This document shows, piece after piece, positions 51,902-64,000 of a DNA stretch of 64,000 nucleotides (its first letter is position 1; every line of letters begins with the position of its first letter). Location: positions 1 to 64,000 of the forward strand of contig CANGFE010000005.1 of NCBI GenBank assembly GCA_947453155.1. The letters are read 5' to 3'. The notes below the pieces were generated by a model. That model made no database searches. It was given only the letters and a program-made list of their open reading frames with translations, and was not told the DNA's origin. A program made the translations under genes and the position numbers. Source of the stretch: Beijerinckiaceae bacterium. GTDB lineage: Bacteria; Pseudomonadota; Alphaproteobacteria; Rhizobiales; Beijerinckiaceae.

Positions 51902-52191
51902 GCTGCGCTCCCTGCGGAAAAGCCGATCTCATAAAGTTCGGTGAGTTCGAGATAGGACAAGACGCGCGTCGTGGCGCGCGTGAAGGGTCCTGCGTGAATA
52001 ATGGTGGCCGTGCACTTAAAGGTGCCCTGCTCGCCAAAACCGATGCGGGTCGGTGCGCCATGCACAATGACCTTGTCGCCCGGGCCCGGATCCATGCCCT
52101 CCAGCACGACATAGGCTTTCAAACTATCTGGTGTCTGCGCAATTTCGACTGTGCAGGGTATGTCATGCGTCTTGCGTGTCATGCCAATCAT
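51898..52191 (-). CDS. puhD: Small protein between puhC and acsF (PuhD-like)
   Basis: About 94-97 aa [65 protein letters not shown]...; position as in conserved puhABC-orf-acsF order. Confidence 0.7.
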   Translation of the reverse strand: MIGMTRKTHDIPCTVEIAQTPDSLKAYVVLEGMDPGPGDKVIVHGAPTRIGFGEQGTFKCTATIIHAGPFTRATTRVLSYLELTELYEIGFSAGSAA

Positions 52192-52643
52192 GGGATCGCC
52201 CTCCCTTGTTTGAGCAAATGTGCGAACAGGCCGGCATTGCTGGGCCCGAAGCTTTCCAGTTCAACCACTCGCCCCGTTACAGGGTCTGCGATGGTCAATC
52301 GTCCGTCTGCGTGACGCGCAAGCGAGAAACTCTCCTGCGAACCACCTTCATGTGCGCGACGGTCGCGGGCAAAGCCGCGCATCACGCCTCGTAGAAACCC
52401 ACCCTCGCCTGCCGCGTAATTTGCCACAATGCGACCTTCGTTCGTCTCAACCCGCACACCACCGGCCGGATTGTCGAGAAATCGCAGATCAACCATTTCC
52501 ACGACCGGAGACGGCGGCACGCGTGTGGCGCCGAAATCTGTTGTCCGTGCAATGCCGGCGAACAAAGTCGCCAGGCCGACCAGAATGAGGCCGGCCTGCG
52601 CCGCACGCCGTGGAAATGCTTGCCCTGCGAAAATCTCGCTCAT
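52188..52643 (-). CDS. puhC: Photosynthetic complex assembly protein PuhC
   Basis: Single N-terminal TM, 'VVEMVDLRFLDNPAGGVRVE...GRIVANYAAGEGGFLRGVMRGFARDRRAH', followed by puhD/acsF. Confidence 0.85.
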   Translation of the reverse strand: MSEIFAGQAFPRRAAQAGLILVGLATLFAGIARTTDFGATRVPPSPVVEMVDLRFLDNPAGGVRVETNEGRIVANYAAGEGGFLRGVMRGFARDRRAHEGGSQESFSLARHADGRLTIADPVTGRVVELESFGPSNAGLFAHLLKQGRAIP

Positions 52644-52650
52644 CAGATCC

Positions 52651-53295
52651 TCACGAAGCCATGACGGCCCCGCGCAACGCATCTTCCGGCGTTTGCGGGA
52701 TCACAACGGATTTGGGTTGGACATAACCCGCCAAAGCGCGGCCGAGCACATCGGCTGCCATATGCGGGTCAGGCAGAGCACGCAACATCGGTTCGGGCTT
52801 GGCATAGCGCCAGGGGCGCGCATGCGGCCAGAGAACGAGATAGCCAATGCGGCCATTGTTGTTGAGGCTCAAAGACACATCGCCGCTCTTGTCGCTGTGC
52901 TCGGCCAAGGAGGCGCCGTCGATCCCTTCGAAAGGAATGTTCAGCGTCACGGGCAGAGCCATGCCGATGCGCATCACCACGCGACGATCTGTGATCGAAT
53001 ACATGGTGGTGCGCGCCGAGAGAATGGCGATGACGAGAAGAATAGACACAGCGCCCAAAGCGAGAGGTGCGAGCGACAAAGTCGCATCGAAAATCTCGCG
53101 CAGGGAACCGCCCTCGAGCGTTGCCAAAAGGCCACGCCATGCCATGAGCACGGCGAAATAGATCATCACTTCGCGCAGGCGAAACGCGCGCATGGCCAGA
53201 GGACGCCAATGCGGCGCCCCCTGCCAGAGCAAACGCTCGCCCGGCGGGAGATAATCCGGGAGACCCGGGATGGGCTCGATCTCGTGCTCGCTCAC
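52651..53295 (-). CDS. puhB: Photosynthetic complex putative assembly protein PuhB (PH-domain)
   Basis: 'IPGLPDYLPPGERLLWQGAPHWRPLAMRAFRLREVMIYFAVLMAWRG', 'MYSITDRRVVMRIGMALPVTLNIPFEGIDGASL'. Confidence 0.9.
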   Translation of the reverse strand: MSEHEIEPIPGLPDYLPPGERLLWQGAPHWRPLAMRAFRLREVMIYFAVLMAWRGLLATLEGGSLREIFDATLSLAPLALGAVSILLVIAILSARTTMYSITDRRVVMRIGMALPVTLNIPFEGIDGASLAEHSDKSGDVSLSLNNNGRIGYLVLWPHARPWRYAKPEPMLRALPDPHMAADVLGRALAGYVQPKSVVIPQTPEDALRGAVMAS

Positions 53296-54053
53296 AGGAT
53301 CGGGTCCTTACGTGTAGGCGTCGCATAAAGTGTGCCGCCGCCGTAGAAACCGCAGATCTTGTCTTCTTCAAGCAAGGTCACGCTGTCGGCATTCTTCGTG
53401 CGCGGGGCTTTGGCGAAATGCTGGCCGAGAACAGCCGCCACACGCACTTCGCGTTTGCCACCGTCGATCCGCGAGAAGTTCACCGGAAGCAGAACCGAGC
53501 CAGCACCATTGGCCAGATCCACTTCAAAATAGCGCGCAATATATTCCGAGCGATCCACCCAGACGTCCTTGATCGTGCCACCAACGACACCATCATCACC
53601 CTTGACGGCCATGCCACGCGGATCGGGATCGCGCGTTTCAAGGTAAAAGCCGGTGGCCACACGCAGCGGAACAATCTTGTGCACGCCTTCATGGGTCATG
53701 TCTTCATGGTCAGCGCGTTCTGCCCAAGCGGCAGGCCCCACACCATCGACCATCGGGTCGCCAGTCGGATCAAGCGGCGTGCCCGGATAGGGAGACGCCG
53801 GCTTGGCAGCGATCTCGCGCGTATCGGGACGACCACCTTCGACGACGAAAACGTCGCCGCTGGCCATGCGATAAGATTTCGACGGCGGAGGTGCCGGGAA
53901 ACCAACAGCTGCGACTTTCGAGTGCGGGTTTTCCGAAACCATCGGATAGCCTTCGCGCTTGTTTTCGCGATGCAGATACCAGATCAATCCAGCAAAGAAG
54001 ATCCAGAACACGTAAAGAAGGGCAGTAGCCAGGTCCACATTATAGCCGATCAT
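53292..54053 (-). CDS. puhA: Photosynthetic reaction centre subunit H
   Basis: MIGYNVDLATALLYVFWIFFAGLIWYLHRENKREGYPM..., 'KIVPLRVATGFYLETRDPDPRGMAVKGDDGVVGGTIKDVWVDRSEYIARYFEVDL'. Confidence 0.96.
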   Translation of the reverse strand: MIGYNVDLATALLYVFWIFFAGLIWYLHRENKREGYPMVSENPHSKVAAVGFPAPPPSKSYRMASGDVFVVEGGRPDTREIAAKPASPYPGTPLDPTGDPMVDGVGPAAWAERADHEDMTHEGVHKIVPLRVATGFYLETRDPDPRGMAVKGDDGVVGGTIKDVWVDRSEYIARYFEVDLANGAGSVLLPVNFSRIDGGKREVRVAAVLGQHFAKAPRTKNADSVTLLEEDKICGFYGGGTLYATPTRKDPIL

Positions 54054-54069
54054 CGCAAAGTCTCCTTGA

Positions 54070-55500
54070 TCAGCGGGGCATTTCGGCAAGGCCGAAACGG
54101 GTATCGCCACGGTCCGTTCGTGCATGACGCGCGAGCGGGCCGATGGCCACGAGGGTTAGAAACAACAATAAAAGTTCGATCTGATAGACCGCGCCGTAAC
54201 CGGTCCAGCTATCAGACAGAACGGAGCCAAGGGCTCCCTTCGCCGCGAGGGCACCAATGCCATCGCGGATCAACGCACCGAAGAACATGGCGGCACCCGC
54301 AGCGCCCGCTTGCACACCGCCCCAAGCGCCGAGTGCGAGACCACTCGCCCCCTGCTCTTCAAGGCTCATGGCAGCGACCAATGTGGCAACCGCAAACAAT
54401 CCGCCGCCAAAACCAATCAAAGCCGCGCCCACTTGGAAGAGGAAAGCGAGACCCATGGGCCCAGAGACCAGAACGAGAATGAAAGCAGGCAGGCCCAGCA
54501 TCGCGCCGTAACCCGCCAAACGATATGTATCGATACCGCGACCCAAAAGACGCGCAGCAAAGGCGTAAGCGCCGAGCGACCCACCCGCGAGAAGCGCGGT
54601 CAACAAAGTCGTGCGCGCCACGGAGAAATGCAGCACTTCGCCGCCATAGGGCTCAAGCACAATGTCTTGCATGGAGAAAGCGGCCGTCCCGAGAGCTGTC
54701 GCAAAGAGGAAACGCTTGGCACCGGGGATCGAAATAAGCTTGCGCCAATTATCACCGAACGTCGGATCATCGGGGCGCTTTTCTTTACTGCTGGACGGGT
54801 TGCGCGCTTCCTGCTTCCAGCCGGCAACGAAATTCAGGATCATCGTGACCAGCGCAACGCCTTGCACGACCTGAATGAGTTTCACCGGATCGAAATCAGC
54901 CAGCAAAATGCCAAAGGCCATCGAGGCACCGACCATGCCGATCAACAGCATGACATACATGAGCGAAACGACACGCGGGCGCTTATGCTCGGGCGCGAGA
55001 TCAGCCGCCAAAGCAAGGCCCGCTGTCTGCACTGTCTGTGTGCCCGCGCCAATCAGCAAGAAAGCTGCTGCACTGGCGACATGACCAATCCACACCGGGC
55101 CATCCGTGTCACCCGACATGATGAGCAGAGCGAAAGGCAGAATGGAGAAGCCACCAAAGGCAAACATCGTACCCGCGTAGAGATAGGGCACGCGCTTCCA
55201 GCCGAGATAGGATTTGTGATTGTCGGATTTGAAACCAATCAAGGGCCGTAGGGGCGCGACGATCATCGGCAACGCGACAGCGCCCGCGACAAGCCAGGCC
55301 GAAAGGCCCAGTTCAACAATCATCACGCGATTAAGCGTGCCCACGAGAAGCGCCATAGCCATGCCGACTGACACTTGGAAAAGTGACAGACGCAGCAATT
55401 TCGACAAAGGCAGATCCGCCGTTGCCACATCGGCGAAGGGCAGAAACTGTATACCGATCTTTTGCCAGACCTGGGCGAATTTCGGGGCGCGCGTGCTCAT
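54070..55500 (-). CDS. lhaA: LhaA/PucC-family MFS protein (light-harvesting assembly)
   Basis: 'LRLSLFQVSVGMAMALLVGTLNRVMIVELGLSAWLVAGAVALPMIVAPLRPLIGFKSDNHKSYLGWKRVPYLYAGTM'; located between puhA and bchM. Confidence 0.92.
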   Translation of the reverse strand: MSTRAPKFAQVWQKIGIQFLPFADVATADLPLSKLLRLSLFQVSVGMAMALLVGTLNRVMIVELGLSAWLVAGAVALPMIVAPLRPLIGFKSDNHKSYLGWKRVPYLYAGTMFAFGGFSILPFALLIMSGDTDGPVWIGHVASAAAFLLIGAGTQTVQTAGLALAADLAPEHKRPRVVSLMYVMLLIGMVGASMAFGILLADFDPVKLIQVVQGVALVTMILNFVAGWKQEARNPSSSKEKRPDDPTFGDNWRKLISIPGAKRFLFATALGTAAFSMQDIVLEPYGGEVLHFSVARTTLLTALLAGGSLGAYAFAARLLGRGIDTYRLAGYGAMLGLPAFILVLVSGPMGLAFLFQVGAALIGFGGGLFAVATLVAAMSLEEQGASGLALGAWGGVQAGAAGAAMFFGALIRDGIGALAAKGALGSVLSDSWTGYGAVYQIELLLLFLTLVAIGPLARHARTDRGDTRFGLAEMPR

Positions 55501-56200
55501 CGTGTGATGACCTCCAGCCCTTGCGAAATATAAAAGCCACGCGAGACGCGGTGCGTCCGGCCAGCCTGCCAATCCTTGAGGCCCGGCTCGCGCGCGATGC
55601 CATCGATGAGGCGCTGCTCGGAGACCGGAATAATCGCGGGCGAACGATCACCGCGCGGGAAGATTTTGCCAACCGTATGCATCAGCGCCAAAGCGCGAGT
55701 GCGCGGCGCAAAGGTCACCAGCATGGCGCGGCGTGTGTTTTCAGCCAGACGCGAGAGTGCTGACACAGCATCACCCGGCGCGTAATGGATGAGTGCATCC
55801 ATCGACACGACATAATCAAATGTGCCGAGCGCAGGATCGATCATATCGCCGACGCGGAAATCAACTGAACCCGCACCCGCAATATGGGGTGTACGTTCAC
55901 GCGCCAGATGAATGAGGTTAGGCGCAATATCAACCGCCACAACTTCGGCGCCACGCTGTGCCGCTTCCACTGCGAAAGCACCCGTGCCGCAACCAGCGTC
56001 CAGCAGGCGCAGGCCCGTCATATCATGCGGCAACCACGACAGAAGCGTGTTGCGCATTTCCTCACGGCCCGCACGCACAGTTGCGCGGATGCGGCCAACA
56101 GGTGCATCCGACGTCAAAGCCGCCCAGGCATGAACCGCCGTGCGATCGAAATAAGTTTCGATCGCACCAAGCCGTTCGCGATAGGAAATGGTGTCGGACA

Positions 56201-56201
<1 letters not shown>
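55497..56201 (-). CDS. bchM: Mg-protoporphyrin IX methyltransferase
   Basis: 'LLDAGCGTGAFAVEAAQRGAEVVAVDIAPNLIHLARER', 'FDYVVSMDALIHY', 'FPRGDRSPAIIPVSE'. Confidence 0.94.
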
Positions 56202-60760
<4,559 letters not shown>

Positions 60761-60789
<29 letters not shown>

Positions 60790-62302
60790 AAAGCGTCTCC
60801 ACGTCGATGCGGGTTGTCCCGCGCTCAAGGGCGAATTTCTCGGTGTTCCGGCGCGCTTTGCCGCGCACGAAGAAGGGAATTTTGCGAAGCTCCTTTTCCG
60901 CATCGAGCGTCCAGGCCACTTGCGCGCCGCCATCGGCGGCAACAACAACAGGAGCTGGCGCTTCTTGCGCGGGTGCAGAGCCACCCAGATGCGAAGGCGC
61001 AATGCCATCGCGGAATTCGAAATCGCCACGGAACATGCCGATGAGATGTTCTTCCAAGCCCATCATCAGCGGATGCACAAAAGTATCGAAGAGCACGTTG
61101 GCGCCTTCAAAACCCATTTGCGGGGAATAACGCGCCGGGAAATCCTGCACGTGAACCGGTGCCGAGATCACCGCGCAGGGCACGCCCAAGCGCTTGGCAA
61201 TATGGCGTTCCATTTGCGAGCCCAGAACGAGCTCGGGCGCGGCGGCAGCAATCGCCACTTCCACGTCCAGATAATCATCGGTGATCAGCGGCTCGACATC
61301 ATAAGAAGCGGCCGCTTCACGAATTTCACGAGCGAATTCGCGTGAATAGGTGCCAAGACCGACAACCTTCATGCCGATCTCGCGCGACGCCACGCGGGCG
61401 GCGGCAATGGCATGGCTCGCGTCACCAAAAATGAATACGCGTTTGCCGGTCAGATAGGTCGAGTCGACCGAGCGCGAATACCAGGGCAGACGCGCGCGAT
61501 TTTCGATTTCCTTCGGCACTTCAATGCCAGCTAGTTCGGCTACTTCCTTGATGAAAGCGCGCGTGCCAGCGACACCAATCGGCATTTCGCGTGTCTGCTT
61601 CTGGCCATAAGTACGCTGCAGCCATGAGGCTGTGATGCTGGCGACTTCCGGATAAAGCACAACGTTGAAATCAGCATCAGCAAGACGCGACATATCAGCA
61701 GGCGTGGCACCCAGCGGCGCGACGACATTGATCTCAATGCCCATCGCCGTCAGAAGCGCTGTGATTTCGGTCAAATCATCACGATGGCGGAAGCCGAGCG
61801 TTGTCGGGCCCAAAATATTGCACGATGGGCGGCGCCCGTCAGCGCGTGTGGCTTCATCGCGCGGGCGCGTCAATGTGCGCGCAATGCGATAGAAAGTTTC
61901 GGCTGCGCCCCAATTTTCTTTGCGCTGATAGGCAGGCAATTCGAGTGGAATGACGGGGATCGGCAGATCAAGCGCCTGCGCCAATCCACCTGGATCATCT
62001 TGAATGAGTTCTGCCGTGCAGGATGAACCCACAATCAAAGCATCAGGCTTGAAGCGCTCATAAGCGTCACGCGCAGCATTTTTGAAAAGCTCTGCCGTGT
62101 CGCCACCCAGATCACGCGCCTGGAATGTCGTGTAGGTCACGGGCGGACGCGTATCGCGGCGCTCGATCATCGTGAACAGAAGATCGGCATAAGTGTCGCC
62201 CTGCGGCGCGTGCAAAACGTAATGCACATTCTTCATCGCGGCTGCGATGCGCATGGCGCCAACATGGGGCGGGCCTTCATAAGTCCAGACGGTGAGCTGC
62301 AT
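60761..62302 (-). CDS. bchB: Light-independent protochlorophyllide reductase subunit B
   Basis: [76 protein letters not shown]. Confidence 0.97.
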
Positions 62303-62305
62303 GGC

Positions 62306-64000
<1,695 letters not shown>

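Overview
The window looks like an alphaproteobacterial (probably Rhizobiales-type) chromosome from a bacteriochlorophyll-making organism. Coordinates come from the supplied ORF track, with some starts re-read from the sequence. All product names are my recognition of protein motifs; no database search was run. Main blocks: (1) 0-5.6 kb, an oxidative catabolic-looking cluster (partial TctC-type binding protein, FAD monooxygenase, TauD/TfdA dioxygenase, 2-hydroxyacid dehydrogenase, GMC oxidoreductase). (2) 5.6-9.4 kb, signalling genes (hybrid histidine kinase, GST, stand-alone EAL protein). (3) 9.4-13 kb, a structured intergenic region followed by a DUF2849 - sulfite/nitrite reductase - DUF934 operon and an Lrp/AsnC regulator. 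(4) 13-24.8 kb, mixed transport and metabolism genes with orphan solute-binding proteins, MFS/DMT transporters, SDR, nitroreductase, tRNA-Lys(TTT) and a compositionally different GT-D-like gene. (5) 24.8-42.6 kb, mce, RNase J, birA and a complete nuoA-N complex I operon with two extra small membrane-protein ORFs. (6) 42.7-45.5 kb, a split chromate transporter, a lone flagellin and tspO. (7) 45.6-64 kb, a photosynthesis gene cluster: bchID, then on the opposite strand hemA-puhE-acsF-puhD-puhCBA-lhaA-bchM-bchL-bchH-bchB-bchN-bchF (partial at the window edge). I found no CRISPR array, transposase, phage module or recognisable defence system. I cannot claim a clearly new system. The best candidates for undescribed biology are the structured intergenic element at about 9.60-9.72 kb, the two small ORFs inside the nuo operon, the 85-aa membrane ORF between bchD and hemA, and the GT-D-like gene at 23.8-24.8 kb.
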